From the NCBI GenBank assembly GCA_000435635.1, contig FR882123.1:1-64000 (forward strand): 64,000 nucleotides of DNA, given 5' to 3'. Below the pieces are notes generated by a model, which saw only the letters and a program-made list of their open reading frames with translations, ran no database searches and was not told the DNA's origin. The stretch comes from Prevotella sp. CAG:1320 (GTDB lineage: Bacteria > Bacteroidota > Bacteroidia > Bacteroidales > Bacteroidaceae). How positions within the stretch are numbered: the first letter of the stretch is position 1; every line of letters begins with the position of its first letter. A program made the position numbers and the translations under genes. Of this stretch, positions 1-9,091 are shown piece after piece.

Positions 1-386
1 ATCCGCTCTTCCGCGAGAATGGAGGAGAGTCGTCCTATACGCTTCACAGCGGAGTGTATCAAGACCGCCACAAGCTGAATCTCGGTGCTCAGTTCCTTCC
101 AGGTGAGAACCATCGTAATTTCTTCAGGCGTATTTCCTATAGAGTGGGTGTAAGCTACGCTACTCCTTATTACAAGGTCAATGGAATTGACGGGCCAAAG
201 GAAATATCTGTCAGCGCGGGTTTTGGAATACCCATTATCAATCGGTATAACAATCGTTCCATATTGAATATCAGCGGACAATGGGTGCGCTCTTCCGCCA
301 AGGACTTGATAAAGGAGAATACTTTCCGCATCAACATAGGATTTACCTTTAATGAGCGTTGGTTCTCGAAGTGGAAAGTGGAATAA
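1..386 (+). CDS. C-terminal part of an outer-membrane beta-barrel protein (partial)
   Basis: The reading frame is open from the left edge (codons begin at position 3), so this is the last ~127 residues of a larger protein whose start lies outside the window. The segment alternates polar and aromatic/hydrophobic residues (for example SVSAGFGIPI and FRINIGFTFNERW), the pattern of beta-barrel strands, and ends 29 bp before lptC. I infer an outer-membrane protein of the kind commonly found near lptC in Bacteroidales. I cannot name the family. An internal GTG at 54 exists but nothing supports it as a start. Confidence 0.6.
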   Translation, partial: PLFRENGGESSYTLHSGVYQDRHKLNLGAQFLPGENHRNFFRRISYRVGVSYATPYYKVNGIDGPKEISVSAGFGIPIINRYNNRSILNISGQWVRSSAKDLIKENTFRINIGFTFNERWFSKWKVE

Positions 387-415
387 GTCTCCCCGCGTCT
401 TTTTCTTGATAGGCG

Positions 416-1072
416 ATGAGACACATTATTATATATATAATAGGAGTGATGACGCTGATGGGCTTGCTAGGCTGTGAGAACCGCCAAGAGCACATAGCCC
501 CCGCCATCTATCCCAAAGACTCGGTCTCGGTGATGACAAGCTATGGCGTGAATACGCTCATCAGTGATTCTGGTGTCATCAAGTATCGCATTGTGGCAGA
601 ACGCTGGGATGTAAACCAGGCCAAGCGCATTTCACGATGGACTTTCGACAAAGGGCTTTTTTTGGAGCAGTTTGACCAAAAACTGCATATCAATAGTTAT
701 ATCCAGGCAGACACCGCGTATTATTATGACCAACTCCACCAATGGGAGTTGCGAGGTAGGGTGCGGGTTCTTACCAAGGATGGCTTGCGCTTCTCCAGCG
801 AAGAACTCTTCTGGGATGAGAATAAGCACGAGCTGTGGAGCAATAAGTATAGCAGGCTTGTCACGCCTGAACGTACCTTGGAGGGTACTTATTTCCGTAG
901 TGACGAGAAGATGACGAAATATTATGTGAGCAATTCCAAGGGAAGTTTCGAACGTTCCGACATAGAAGACTCCTCTTCGGATAGCATACGCACTGCGCCA
1001 GATAGTGTGAAGAACACCTTGCGCCAGCAAGCGCCACCACGCAGAGCTACGTCCATACCCCTTACTCATTAG
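416..1072 (+). CDS. lptC: LPS export ABC transporter periplasmic protein LptC
   Basis: A 218-residue lipoprotein. The signal peptide ends in a lipobox (GLLGC, Cys20), followed by a LptC-type region (about 45-180) with the characteristic repeating beta-strand motifs, including a DSGVIKYRI-like stretch and FSSEELFWDE. LptC bridges the LptBFG inner-membrane transporter to LptA in the periplasm and passes lipopolysaccharide toward the outer membrane. The C-terminal ~35 residues are Ser/Asp/Pro-rich and look disordered. It lies 4 bp upstream of the CBS/CorC gene, so the two are probably co-transcribed. The family call rests on motif recognition and gene order. Confidence 0.85.
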   Translation: MRHIIIYIIGVMTLMGLLGCENRQEHIAPAIYPKDSVSVMTSYGVNTLISDSGVIKYRIVAERWDVNQAKRISRWTFDKGLFLEQFDQKLHINSYIQADTAYYYDQLHQWELRGRVRVLTKDGLRFSSEELFWDENKHELWSNKYSRLVTPERTLEGTYFRSDEKMTKYYVSNSKGSFERSDIEDSSSDSIRTAPDSVKNTLRQQAPPRRATSIPLTH

Positions 1073-1076
1073 CGAC

Positions 1077-2333
1077 ATGGAGCCAAGTCTTATCATAGGA
1101 ATCGTTGTTACGTTGGCCTTCTCGGCCTTCTTTAGTGGCATGGAGATGGCTTTTGTCTCTTCTAACAGGTTGCTGCTCGAGATGGACAAGGAACGTGGAG
1201 GTCTTTCGCGGCAGCTCATCTCCGTATTCTATGCCCATCCAAGCGCTTTTGTTTCCACTATGTTGGTGGGTAATAATATCGTATTGGTGGTTTATGGTAT
1301 GTTGTTTGCCGCCTTGGTGGATAATACACTTTTCCAAGGCATGGAGCCTGCGTTCACGGTGCCTGCCGATGCGGTTCTTTCCACTTTGGTAGTGCTGTTT
1401 ACGGGAGAGTTCTTGCCCAAGACGCTTTTCAAGAGTAATCCCAATAGACTCTTGACTATCTTTTCACTTCCTGCCTATTTGTGCTATATCGTGCTTTGGC
1501 CAATAAGTCGCCTTTCCACTTTTCTTAGCAGGATATTGTTGCGCGTGTTTGGCGTGCGTATGGTAGGCGAAGAGGAAGATGATGGCTTTTCCAAGGTGGA
1601 TTTGGATAACTTGGTGCAGACAAGTATCGCCCAGGCCAAGGATGATGAGGTAGACGACGAGATGAAAATCTTCCAAAACGCGCTTGACTTTCCAGATACA
1701 AAGGTGCGAGACTGCATGGTTCCCCGTACGGAAATAAGGGCAGTCCCTACGTCTTGCTCTTTGCAAGACTTGTTGCAGATGTTTATAGAGAACGGATTGT
1801 CAAAAATAGTGGTTTACGAGGAAGACATTGACCATGTTGTTGGTTATATCCATAGTTCCGAGATGTTTCGTTCACCCTCCAATTGGTGTGACCATATCAG
1901 CAAGATGCCATTCGTTCCAGAGACCATGCCAGCCCAAAAACTGATGCAGACCTTTATGCAACAGAAGAAGTCATTGGCGGTGGTAGTTGATGAGTTTGGA
2001 GGCACTAGTGGTATCGTGAGCATGGAGGATATCGTGGAAGACATCTTCGGCGATATAGAAGACGAGCACGACTCCAAAAAGTACGTGGCCAAGCGTGTGG
2101 CCGACAATGAGTATGTGCTTTCCGCCCGTTTGGAAATAGACAAGGTGAATGAACTGTTCTCCCTCGAATTGCCGGAAGGCGAGGATTATATGACCATAGG
2201 CGGACTGATACTCCATGAGTACCAGAGCTTCCCCAAGCTCAACGAGGTTGTCAAGATAGGAAAATGGGAGTTTAAGATATTGAAAAGCACCATGACAAAG
2301 ATAGAACTCGTGCGCTTGAAGGTCGTTGAATGA
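1077..2333 (+). CDS. Hemolysin-family CNNM/CBS/CorC transporter-associated membrane protein
   Basis: A 418-residue protein with the complete CorC/HlyC architecture. It has an N-terminal CNNM transmembrane domain (1-~190, about four hydrophobic segments), two CBS domains (~205-330, beginning near the signature VRDCMVPRTEI), and a C-terminal CorC_HlyC domain (~345-418, containing EDYMTIGGLIL). In Bacteroidota this family is often annotated GldE or hemolysin. Relatives take part in Mg/Co homeostasis, and the actual substrate here is unknown. It follows lptC by 4 bp and is separated from the next gene by a clear promoter, so it probably ends the transcription unit. Confidence 0.85.
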   Translation: MEPSLIIGIVVTLAFSAFFSGMEMAFVSSNRLLLEMDKERGGLSRQLISVFYAHPSAFVSTMLVGNNIVLVVYGMLFAALVDNTLFQGMEPAFTVPADAVLSTLVVLFTGEFLPKTLFKSNPNRLLTIFSLPAYLCYIVLWPISRLSTFLSRILLRVFGVRMVGEEEDDGFSKVDLDNLVQTSIAQAKDDEVDDEMKIFQNALDFPDTKVRDCMVPRTEIRAVPTSCSLQDLLQMFIENGLSKIVVYEEDIDHVVGYIHSSEMFRSPSNWCDHISKMPFVPETMPAQKLMQTFMQQKKSLAVVVDEFGGTSGIVSMEDIVEDIFGDIEDEHDSKKYVAKRVADNEYVLSARLEIDKVNELFSLELPEGEDYMTIGGLILHEYQSFPKLNEVVKIGKWEFKILKSTMTKIELVRLKVVE

Positions 2334-2350
2334 AAAAAAAACGGTCAAAG

Positions 2351-2382
2351 TTTCGGTGTTTCATGTTTTTTCAGTACCTTTG
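2351..2382 (+). promoter_or_regulatory. Bacteroidota-type promoter for the PpiD-like gene
   Basis: TTTC at 2351-2354 and TACCTTTG at 2375-2382 are 20 bp apart, matching the Bacteroidota sigma-ABfr consensus (-33 TTTG, -7 TAnnTTTG). It lies 48 bp upstream of the ATG at 2431. Confidence 0.75.
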
Positions 2383-2430
2383 TACGCAATTTTGAATACT
2401 AGCAAAAAATAATAAAACTATCGATAAATA

Positions 2431-4581
2431 ATGGCAGCATTAGGATCAATCAGAAAAAAAGGGACCATCCTGATATGTATTATCGGTCTTGGTCTTTTCG
2501 CGTTTATCGCTGAGGAATTCATGCGCTCCTGTGAGGCTACAAGCAACGAAAGCAAGATGCAGGTAGGCGAAGTGTTGGGAGAAAAAATCAACGTACAAGA
2601 GTTCCAGAAGCTTGTTGAGGAATATACTGATGTCATCAAGATGCAAAGAGGCGAGGACAATTTGCCCGAGGAACAGATGACACAAATCCGTGACCAAGTG
2701 TGGAATACTTTCGTCTCCAACAAGTTGGTGGAGGGCGAGGCCGAGAAATTAGGCTTGACGGTTACCGATACTGAGTTGCAGAACATTCTCAAGGAAGGTA
2801 CCAACCCCATGCTTTTGCAGACGCCTTTCGTTAATCAGCAGACAGGTCGCTTTGATCTTACTTCTTTGCAGAAGTTCTTGGCGGATTACAAGGCGCAGCA
2901 AGCTAATCCTCAGGCCAATGCACAATTGATGGAGCAATATTCCGTCATCTATCGCTATTGGACTTTCATAGAGAAGACGCTCCGTCAACAGACCTTGGCG
3001 CAGAAGTATCAGGCTTTGTTGGCAAATTGTTTCCTCTCTAACCCCATTGAGGCCAAGATGGCTTTCAATGAAGAGAATGAGGAGAGCAAGATACAGTTGG
3101 CAGCCCTTCCTTACACTGATGTGCAGGATAGTGAGGTGAAAGTGGAGGAAAGCGAGTTGAAAGCGAAATATGAAGAGATGAAGGCTCGTTTCATTCAACC
3201 TGTTGAGAGTCGCGATATCAAGTATGTGGCAGTGCAGGTAACCGCTAGCGCGAAAGACCGTCAGGCCATCCAGAAAGACTTCGTGGGCTATCATGCCGAG
3301 TTGGCCGCCGCTGCCAATCCCGAGGAAGTAGTGCGCAAGGCAGCCTCTACCGTTCCTTACCTTGGTATCCCTCTTGGCAAGGAAGCATATCCCATGGATA
3401 TCGCCGCGAATCTTGATTCTGTTGCCGTGGGAGAGACGACGGCCGTAAAGGAAAACAAACTGGACAACACCCTTAACATCATGAAGTTGGTGGCTAAGGT
3501 TCAATTGCCAGATTCCATACAATATCGCCTGATACAGGCTCCTGGCACATCTCTTGATGATTCCAAGCAGCGTGCGGATTCCATTCTTACTGCCCTCCAA
3601 GGCGGTGCTGACTTCGAGGTGTTGGCCAAGAAGTATGGCCAGACAGGAGAAAAGATGTGGATGACCACACGTCAGTATGAGTTCTCCCAGACCATGAGCT
3701 CCGACACCAAGCAAATGATTAATACGCTCAACAATGCCACGGTCAACGCTTATCAGTTGCTACCCATGTCTCAAGGCAATATTGTCATACAGGTGTTAGA
3801 CCGCAAGGCCATGGTCACCAAGTACCAAGCCGCTGTCATCAAGAAGACGATAGATTTCTCCAAGGATACTTATCGTGCCGCTTACAACAAGTTCTCCAGC
3901 TTCGTCAGCGCTAACCAGACCGCTGCGGATCTTACCAAGAACGCCACAAAGAGTGGCTACAAGGTGCAGCAGTTGATGGATATGACCACCGCTGCCCACA
4001 ATGTGGCTAATATCAACTCCACCCGCGATGCGCTGAAATGGGTGTTTGACGCCAAGAAAGACGATGTGTCTCCTCTCTATGAGTGTGGTAATAATGATTG
4101 CCTCTTGGTGGTCATCCTTGACGGCATTCATCGTGTAGGCTATCGCGGCCTCGATGACACCCAGGTGCGTGATATCGTGAAGGCTGAAGTCATCAGGGAC
4201 AAGAAAGCGGAAAAGCTCATCGCCAAGTTGAATGGCGTGAAGAGTATTGCCGCCGCCAAGTCCAAGGGGGCTAAGGTCATGGACATCAATCAGGTTACTT
4301 TCGCCGCGCCAGTGTTCGTTACTTCTACGGGTGCCAGTGAGCCAGCCCTCTCTGGAGCTGTTGCTGTTACCAAGAAAGGTGCTTTCTGCGCTAAACCTGT
4401 CAAGGGCCAGGCGGGAGTCTATGTGTTCCAGGTAACCGACAAGACCAAGCGTAACGTGAAATACGACCAAAAATCCATGGAGAGCAAGCTCACGCAGCGT
4501 CGCATGCAATACGCCAGCAACTTCATGCAGGAGCTTTACCTCAATGGCAAGGTGGTAGACAATCGTTATCTCTTCTTCTAG
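2431..4581 (+). CDS. PpiD/SurA-like periplasmic peptidyl-prolyl isomerase
   Basis: A 716-residue protein anchored by one N-terminal membrane helix (~9-28) followed by a SurA_N-type chaperone region and a central PpiC (parvulin) domain at about 363-455. The layout is that of PpiD, a membrane-bound foldase assisting proteins that leave the Sec translocon. The parvulin domain is recognisable (LIQAPG at its start, a GGADFEVLAKKYG stretch), but I cannot judge whether it is catalytically active, and many PpiD copies are not. It has its own promoter and is followed by a strong intrinsic terminator, so it is probably monocistronic. Its position after lptC and the CBS protein is typical for Bacteroidales. 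Confidence 0.85.
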   Translation: MAALGSIRKKGTILICIIGLGLFAFIAEEFMRSCEATSNESKMQVGEVLGEKINVQEFQKLVEEYTDVIKMQRGEDNLPEEQMTQIRDQVWNTFVSNKLVEGEAEKLGLTVTDTELQNILKEGTNPMLLQTPFVNQQTGRFDLTSLQKFLADYKAQQANPQANAQLMEQYSVIYRYWTFIEKTLRQQTLAQKYQALLANCFLSNPIEAKMAFNEENEESKIQLAALPYTDVQDSEVKVEESELKAKYEEMKARFIQPVESRDIKYVAVQVTASAKDRQAIQKDFVGYHAELAAAANPEEVVRKAASTVPYLGIPLGKEAYPMDIAANLDSVAVGETTAVKENKLDNTLNIMKLVAKVQLPDSIQYRLIQAPGTSLDDSKQRADSILTALQGGADFEVLAKKYGQTGEKMWMTTRQYEFSQTMSSDTKQMINTLNNATVNAYQLLPMSQGNIVIQVLDRKAMVTKYQAAVIKKTIDFSKDTYRAAYNKFSSFVSANQTAADLTKNATKSGYKVQQLMDMTTAAHNVANINSTRDALKWVFDAKKDDVSPLYECGNNDCLLVVILDGIHRVGYRGLDDTQVRDIVKAEVIRDKKAEKLIAKLNGVKSIAAAKSKGAKVMDINQVTFAAPVFVTSTGASEPALSGAVAVTKKGAFCAKPVKGQAGVYVFQVTDKTKRNVKYDQKSMESKLTQRRMQYASNFMQELYLNGKVVDNRYLFF

Positions 4582-4606
4582 AGGATATACGGCATACAAA
4601 TATTGC

Positions 4607-4650
4607 AAGAGACTCTCTCGCGCCATAGGGCTTGAGAGAGTCTTTTTTAT
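4607..4650 (+). terminator. Intrinsic terminator after the PpiD-like gene
   Basis: A perfect 10-bp stem (4610-4619 with 4634-4643, AGACTCTCTC/GAGAGAGTCT) is followed by a run of T (4642-4648). It sits 26 bp after the stop codon. Confidence 0.9.
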
Positions 4651-4688
4651 GCCCTGTTCATGGGATGGTAACCTGTCATCGCCAAAGT

Positions 4689-4714
4689 GTAGAGATGCGT
4701 TCTCGCGTCTCTAC
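4689..4714. repeat. Solo palindromic element of the GTAGAGACGCG family
   Basis: A GTAGAGATGCG arm (4689-4699) and its near-perfect complement CGCGTCTCTAC (4704-4714) are separated by 4 bases. The sequence closely matches the arms of the 100-bp element at 4942-5041, so they look like the same repeat family in solo and paired form. Confidence 0.75.
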
Positions 4715-4745
4715 AATCCCGCCTTTTACGCGCGTTTCTTGCTTC

Positions 4746-4909
4746 AAACTGTCTGCGGGAAGGTTTTGACGCGTGTTTCTAGCCCCAAACTGTCTGCGGG
4801 AAGGTTTTGACACGCGTTTCTAGCCCCAAACTGTCTGCGGGAAGGTTTTGACGCGTGTTTCCAGCCCCAATCCGTCTGCGGGAAGGCATTGACACGCGTC
4901 TCTTGTCCC
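4746..4909. repeat. Tandem repeat, four copies of a 41-bp unit
   Basis: Copies begin at 4746, 4787, 4828 and 4869, exactly 41 bp apart. Each carries AACTGTCTGCGGGAAGG followed by an ACGCGTGT or ACACGCGT word. The fourth copy is degenerate. A partial fifth copy of the ACGCG-GTTTCT part lies just upstream at about 4728. No coding function is evident. Confidence 0.9.
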
Positions 4910-4941
4910 TTCCAGAGGTGGAAGGCGCGGGGAAGTGAGCT

Positions 4942-5041
4942 GTAGAGACGCAGTCTCGCGTCTCGGCAGGCAAGATGGCTGAATAAAGTCGCCCATTGCG
5001 AAGGCCTGTAGGTTTGCCGAGACGCGGGAACGCGTCTCTAC
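4942..5041. mobile_element. 100-bp MITE-like inverted-repeat element
   Basis: Arms of about 27 bp (4942-4968 and 5015-5041) are reverse complements with about three mismatches, and each arm is itself a small palindrome of the GTAGAGACGCG type. The 46-bp centre has no coding capacity. The size, terminal symmetry and the solo relative at 4689 suggest a non-autonomous mobile or REP-like repeat. I did not identify a target-site duplication. Confidence 0.55.
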
Positions 5042-5121
5042 ATTCACTGATGACGCATGCGAAGGCGGATGCCTGGGGAGCTCAAGACCCTTTCCGTTTT
5101 GCCGCTAGAGCGTGGTTGGAC

Positions 5122-5168
5122 CATGAAAAACACAAGGGGAGGGGCATGCAAGCCCCTCCCCTTGTGTT
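5122..5168 (-). terminator. Terminator of the exopolysaccharide operon
   Basis: A perfect 17-bp stem (5129-5145 with 5152-5168) with a 6-base loop is followed, on the minus strand, by a short T run (plus-strand A run 5126-5130). It lies 23 bp beyond the stop codon of the HAD gene. Confidence 0.85.
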
Positions 5169-5190
5169 GGTTTCACAATGGCTGTGAATC

Positions 5191-5619
5191 CTATCGTTGC
5201 CACCAATGTTTTTTCTTGGGAGGCTCTTGCGTTGTTTGCCCCATGCTTTCCAGTAGCAATTGGCGATAGGATTTACCTTGGGAGATAATTTGGTAGATTT
5301 GCCCCCAGTCTGGCAGTCCGCCTATGCCGCGGTCGTCTATGAAGTAGTCGGCTTTCAACTTGCGGCTGTAGTGGTTGTTTTTCTCTTTCTCCTCCTCGGG
5401 ATAATCGCGGTTGACTGCATAGAACTCCACGCCACGCTCACGACACCAGTCTATGGCGTCCTGCAAGAGTTTACCTTCCCTCACACTCCATAGGATGACA
5501 CGATGATGGTCGCGTATCAGCATGCGAAGCGTTTCCGTGGCGAAAGGAAGTTCTTCGCCTATGTTGGGATACTCGTGGGTGACGATGGTGCCGTCGAAGT
5601 CTACTGCTATTATTGCCAT
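5191..5619 (-). CDS. Small HAD-superfamily hydrolase-like protein
   Basis: A 142-residue protein with the HAD nucleophile motif DFDGT (Asp7, Asp9) at its N-terminus and a YFIDDRG motif near residue 95 that supplies the acidic metal-binding pair. It resembles the small Bacteroides HAD proteins usually annotated as probable phosphatases. It has no obvious cap domain, and its substrate is unknown. The gene starts 4 bp after the stop of the Wzc-like gene and is closed by a strong terminator, so it is the last gene of the exopolysaccharide operon. Its role there is an inference from position only. Confidence 0.75.
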   Translation of the reverse strand: MAIIAVDFDGTIVTHEYPNIGEELPFATETLRMLIRDHHRVILWSVREGKLLQDAIDWCRERGVEFYAVNRDYPEEEKEKNNHYSRKLKADYFIDDRGIGGLPDWGQIYQIISQGKSYRQLLLESMGQTTQEPPKKKHWWQR

Positions 5620-5623
5620 GGTT

Positions 5624-8128
5624 TTATTTCTTTATGGAGTTATCGTTCGCGTTGCCATAGTGGCTGTTGCTGTAATTGCCGTAAGAACCATAGGAGCCAT
5701 AGTGTCCATAATGTCCGTAGTGTCCATACTTGCCGTATTTGCCGTACTTGCCATAGCCGTAACGGAAGCTGTTCTTGTTGAGCGACATGTCTATGCCATT
5801 GATGATGATGGAGACATTGGGCAGCTTGCCGTCCTCGGCCAGCTTGTTGACCATGAGGATATTTTCTTTCGGCGTATAGTCGGCACGGGTGACATAGGCC
5901 GTGATGTTTGCCACGCGGGAAATGTGGAGCGTATCGGTGACCAGGCCTACAGGCGCGGTGTCCACGAGGATATAGTCGTAGTGCTCCCTGAGAATCTCGA
6001 ATATCTTGTCCAAAGTCGGACGGCTCAACAACTCTGCGGGATTGGGCGGCACGGGGCCAGCCATCAACAAGTCCATGTTGGCGTTGACTTCAGAGGGAAG
6101 TATTTGTTTTTGGATGTCTTCCCATGTGACATTGCTCTTCACCAGTAGGTTGGTGATACCCGTATGCTTGTTGTCTATACGGAAGAGGTCTGCCAATCTG
6201 GGCTTGCGGATATCCAGTCCGATAAGCACTACTTTCTTGCCCAGCAAGGCGAAGCAGATGGCGAGGTTGGAGGCCACGAACGTCTTTCCCTCTCCCGAGG
6301 TGGAGGAGGTGAACATGATGGTCTTTTCGCCTTCCTTGAGCATGAACTGCAGGTTGGTGCGCATGCTGCGGAAGATTTCCTCCATCATGTTGTTCACGTT
6401 CTCGTGTACTACGATCTCGGCACGGCCCTTGGCACTTTCGCTCGCCACGGCGACATCCCCTAGGATGGGCAGCTTGGTGAGCTTTTCCACGTCCTCGTGT
6501 CCATCAATCTTGTAGCGGAAGAATTCCAGCAAGAACAAGATTCCGAAAGGTATGCCGAGACCCAGCACCAGCGCGACCATGAGAATAATAGATGTCTTGG
6601 GGCTTACTTTTCCCTCCACGGTGGGACCGTCTATCAGTTTGCCTTTGTCGGCGGTAGCGGCCAGATTGATGGAGTTCTCTTCTCTTTTTTGCAGCAACAT
6701 CAGGTAAAGACCCGACCTTACTTCTTGCTGGCGGCCTATCTCGTTGAGCGTGCGTTCTTGCTCAGGGGTTTGCCCCACTTGCCCTTGATATTTGCCAAAC
6801 TGGCTGGCGATATTGTCCCGCTCTATGCGCAAGGAGCGGCGAGACTGCTCCATGGCCCTTTGGATAGAGGTATAGAGATGGTCTAGCTGGCTGGTGAGCG
6901 GCAATACGGAGGGTGATGACTCGCTGGCGGTGCGCAGCAAGCGGTTGCGCTCCAATACGATTTCGTTATACTTCGCTATCAATTGGGTTGCGCTCTCGTC
7001 TGTCAGACCTACGTTGGAAGGCAAGGTCTGGTATTTGTTGTGAGGCTCCTCCATGTATTCCTTCAGCGAGGCCAGCAAGGCGAGTTGCGTTTCCGCCTGG
7101 GCCAGTTTCTGGCTAAATTGCTCTGCGTTGGTAATGGCGCTCTCCGCGTTCAACTGCAGTTCCACTACCCGGTTTTGCTTTTTGTATTTCTCCAGTGAAC
7201 CTTCCGTCACGCCCAGTTCGGCGTTAATCTTTTCCAACCTGGAGTTGATGAAGGCCTCTGTCCTGATGGCGATTTCGTTTTTGTCCTCATTGGCTTGCTC
7301 GTTGTAGCAGAGCGCCAACTGGTTGAGATAGTCTTGCGCCCTGCTCCTGCTGGTTTCCGTAAGCGTAAGCTGGGCAATGGTGGTTGTCTTGGAGGTCTGT
7401 TCCGCGGACATCTGCTTCATGTAAATGTCGGCCATGCTCTCGGGGGATATGATGTCTACCTTTTCCTTGTCGCCCACCTCCATGGCCAAGCCATTGTCCT
7501 TCAAGGTAAGGATGCCCGCCCTGGTCTTCAATGTGGCGGGCAACTTGGTGAAGTTGTGGTTTACTTCCACTTCCTCGCCCACGGCTCCTTCTTGCAGGGG
7601 AGTGGTGTAGGCTCCCTCTACCTCATAGCCGTTTTCCCATTTGGTGATGGTGAGATGTATCTTCGCGTTGCCCAATTTCGCCAGGTGAGCGGAATCTATC
7701 TCCACCGTGATGGGCTGGGTGCGATAGAGGATGGAATCTTTCAGTCCATTTGCCTTATAGTAAGATGTATAGAGTTTCAATTCCTTGATGACATTGATAG
7801 AGAGCATGCGTGAACCGAGAATCTCCATCTCGTTGTCGAAACCATTGGAGTTGGTGATGAAACCCAGTGAGGTTTCGTTGAGCAGGCTGCTTCCCGCGCC
7901 ACCCAACTTATTGTTCTCCTCGTCCTTGATAAGGAACTTGGCGTATACCTGATACTTGGGCGTAGCCAATTTCAAGTAGACCACGGCCAGTCCCAAGCAG
8001 ATGATTATGGATAACACAAACCATTTCCAGTTGAGTATCAACATCGTGAAGATGGTGTTGAAGTCGAAGGTGGAATTTTCTTCTGCGTTTTCTTGGGAGA
8101 TTGACGTGTAATTCTTGTTCTCTTCCAT
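5624..8128 (-). CDS. Wzc-like polysaccharide co-polymerase and BY-type tyrosine autokinase
   Basis: An 834-residue inner-membrane protein. A Wzz-type chain-length domain sits between two membrane helices (~30-50 and ~509-530), with periplasmic coiled-coil sequence between them. The cytoplasmic half is a BY kinase with Walker A (SGEGKT, ~612), Walker A' (GLDIRKPRLADL, ~638) and Walker B (YILVDTAP). The C-terminal ~40 residues are a Tyr/Gly tail of repeated YGKYG, YGHYG and YGSYG units, the autophosphorylation cluster. Such proteins control polymer length and export of capsule or exopolysaccharide. Downstream of rmlA by 55 bp. Confidence 0.92.
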   Translation of the reverse strand: MEENKNYTSISQENAEENSTFDFNTIFTMLILNWKWFVLSIIICLGLAVVYLKLATPKYQVYAKFLIKDEENNKLGGAGSSLLNETSLGFITNSNGFDNEMEILGSRMLSINVIKELKLYTSYYKANGLKDSILYRTQPITVEIDSAHLAKLGNAKIHLTITKWENGYEVEGAYTTPLQEGAVGEEVEVNHNFTKLPATLKTRAGILTLKDNGLAMEVGDKEKVDIISPESMADIYMKQMSAEQTSKTTTIAQLTLTETSRSRAQDYLNQLALCYNEQANEDKNEIAIRTEAFINSRLEKINAELGVTEGSLEKYKKQNRVVELQLNAESAITNAEQFSQKLAQAETQLALLASLKEYMEEPHNKYQTLPSNVGLTDESATQLIAKYNEIVLERNRLLRTASESSPSVLPLTSQLDHLYTSIQRAMEQSRRSLRIERDNIASQFGKYQGQVGQTPEQERTLNEIGRQQEVRSGLYLMLLQKREENSINLAATADKGKLIDGPTVEGKVSPKTSIILMVALVLGLGIPFGILFLLEFFRYKIDGHEDVEKLTKLPILGDVAVASESAKGRAEIVVHENVNNMMEEIFRSMRTNLQFMLKEGEKTIMFTSSTSGEGKTFVASNLAICFALLGKKVVLIGLDIRKPRLADLFRIDNKHTGITNLLVKSNVTWEDIQKQILPSEVNANMDLLMAGPVPPNPAELLSRPTLDKIFEILREHYDYILVDTAPVGLVTDTLHISRVANITAYVTRADYTPKENILMVNKLAEDGKLPNVSIIINGIDMSLNKNSFRYGYGKYGKYGKYGHYGHYGHYGSYGSYGNYSNSHYGNANDNSIKK

Positions 8129-8183
8129 GATTCTGCTGTTGTTTTGTCTAGCTCGTTTTTGAGATATATTATAATATGTGAAG

Positions 8184-9065
8184 TTATGCGTTTTCCCCTT
8201 TGGCCAAGGCCAAGAGGTATTGTCCGTAACCGTTTTTCAGCATGGGCTGGGCCAGCTCTTCCAGCCTCTCTGCGGTAATCCATCCTTTCTTGTAGGCGAT
8301 TTCCTCTAAACAGGCTACCTTGAGACCTTGCCTTTTCTCTATTACCTCTATGAAGGTGGAGGCTTCTGACAGGCTGTCATGGGTGCCCGTATCCAACCAG
8401 GCGAAACCTCTTTGCAGGCAACGCACCAGCAAGTCCTGGCTTTGCAGATAGGCTTGGTTTACCGTGGTTATCTCCAATTCCCCGCGGGCACTGGGCTTGA
8501 TGTGCTTGGCAATCTCCACCACGCTATTGGGATAGAAGTAAAGGCCTACCACGGCGTAGTTGCTTTTAGGGTGTTGTGGCTTTTCCTCTATGCTGAGACA
8601 ATTGCCTTGTTTGTCAAACTCGGCCACGCCATATCTTTCGGGGTCATTGACGTAATAGCCAAAGACGCTGGCTTTTCCTTTCTCCGCGGCTTCCACGCTC
8701 TGCCTGAGCAGGCCCGTGAAGCCCGCTCCGTAAAAGATGTTGTCACCCAACACCAGGCAAACACTATCGTTCCCTATAAATTTCTCGCCAATGATAAACG
8801 CTTGCGCCAGTCCATCGGGAGAGGGCTGCTCAGCATATTCAAACGTGACACCAAAGTCTTTTCCGTCACCTAGCAGCCTGCGAAAACCGGGCAAGTCGTG
8901 GGGCGTGGATATGATCAATATCTCCCGTATGCCTGCCAGCATCAATACGGAAATGGGATAATAGATCATGGGTTTATCGAAGATGGGTATCAGCTGCTTG
9001 CTGATACCTTTGGTGATGGGATACAATCTCGTTCCCGATCCTCCAGCTAACACTATTCCTTTCAT
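8184..9065 (-). CDS. rfbA: Glucose-1-phosphate thymidylyltransferase
   Basis: A 293-residue sugar nucleotidyltransferase, the usual length for RmlA/RfbA. The N-terminus carries the nucleotide-binding signature [11 protein letters not shown], followed by the conserved DKPMIYYP and LGDNIFYG motifs and the C-terminal EELA-type segment. It makes dTDP-glucose from glucose-1-phosphate and dTTP, the first step toward dTDP-rhamnose. The other rml genes are not in the window. It lies between the glycosylphosphotransferase and the Wzc-like gene, consistent with supplying activated sugar for the same polysaccharide. Confidence 0.95.
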   Translation of the reverse strand: MKGIVLAGGSGTRLYPITKGISKQLIPIFDKPMIYYPISVLMLAGIREILIISTPHDLPGFRRLLGDGKDFGVTFEYAEQPSPDGLAQAFIIGEKFIGNDSVCLVLGDNIFYGAGFTGLLRQSVEAAEKGKASVFGYYVNDPERYGVAEFDKQGNCLSIEEKPQHPKSNYAVVGLYFYPNSVVEIAKHIKPSARGELEITTVNQAYLQSQDLLVRCLQRGFAWLDTGTHDSLSEASTFIEVIEKRQGLKVACLEEIAYKKGWITAERLEELAQPMLKNGYGQYLLALAKGENA

Positions 9066-9091
9066 GTCGCGGTCAGGGATGAATATGTTTG

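Larger units (their letters stand above)
4651..5128. other. Non-coding repeat-rich interval
   Basis: I see no credible gene in this ~480-bp stretch between the PpiD terminator and the terminator of the exopolysaccharide operon. It holds a solo palindrome (4689-4714), four 41-bp tandem repeats (4746-4909) and a 100-bp inverted-repeat element (4942-5041), listed separately. Short open frames here lie within the repeats and have no promoter. Confidence 0.7.
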
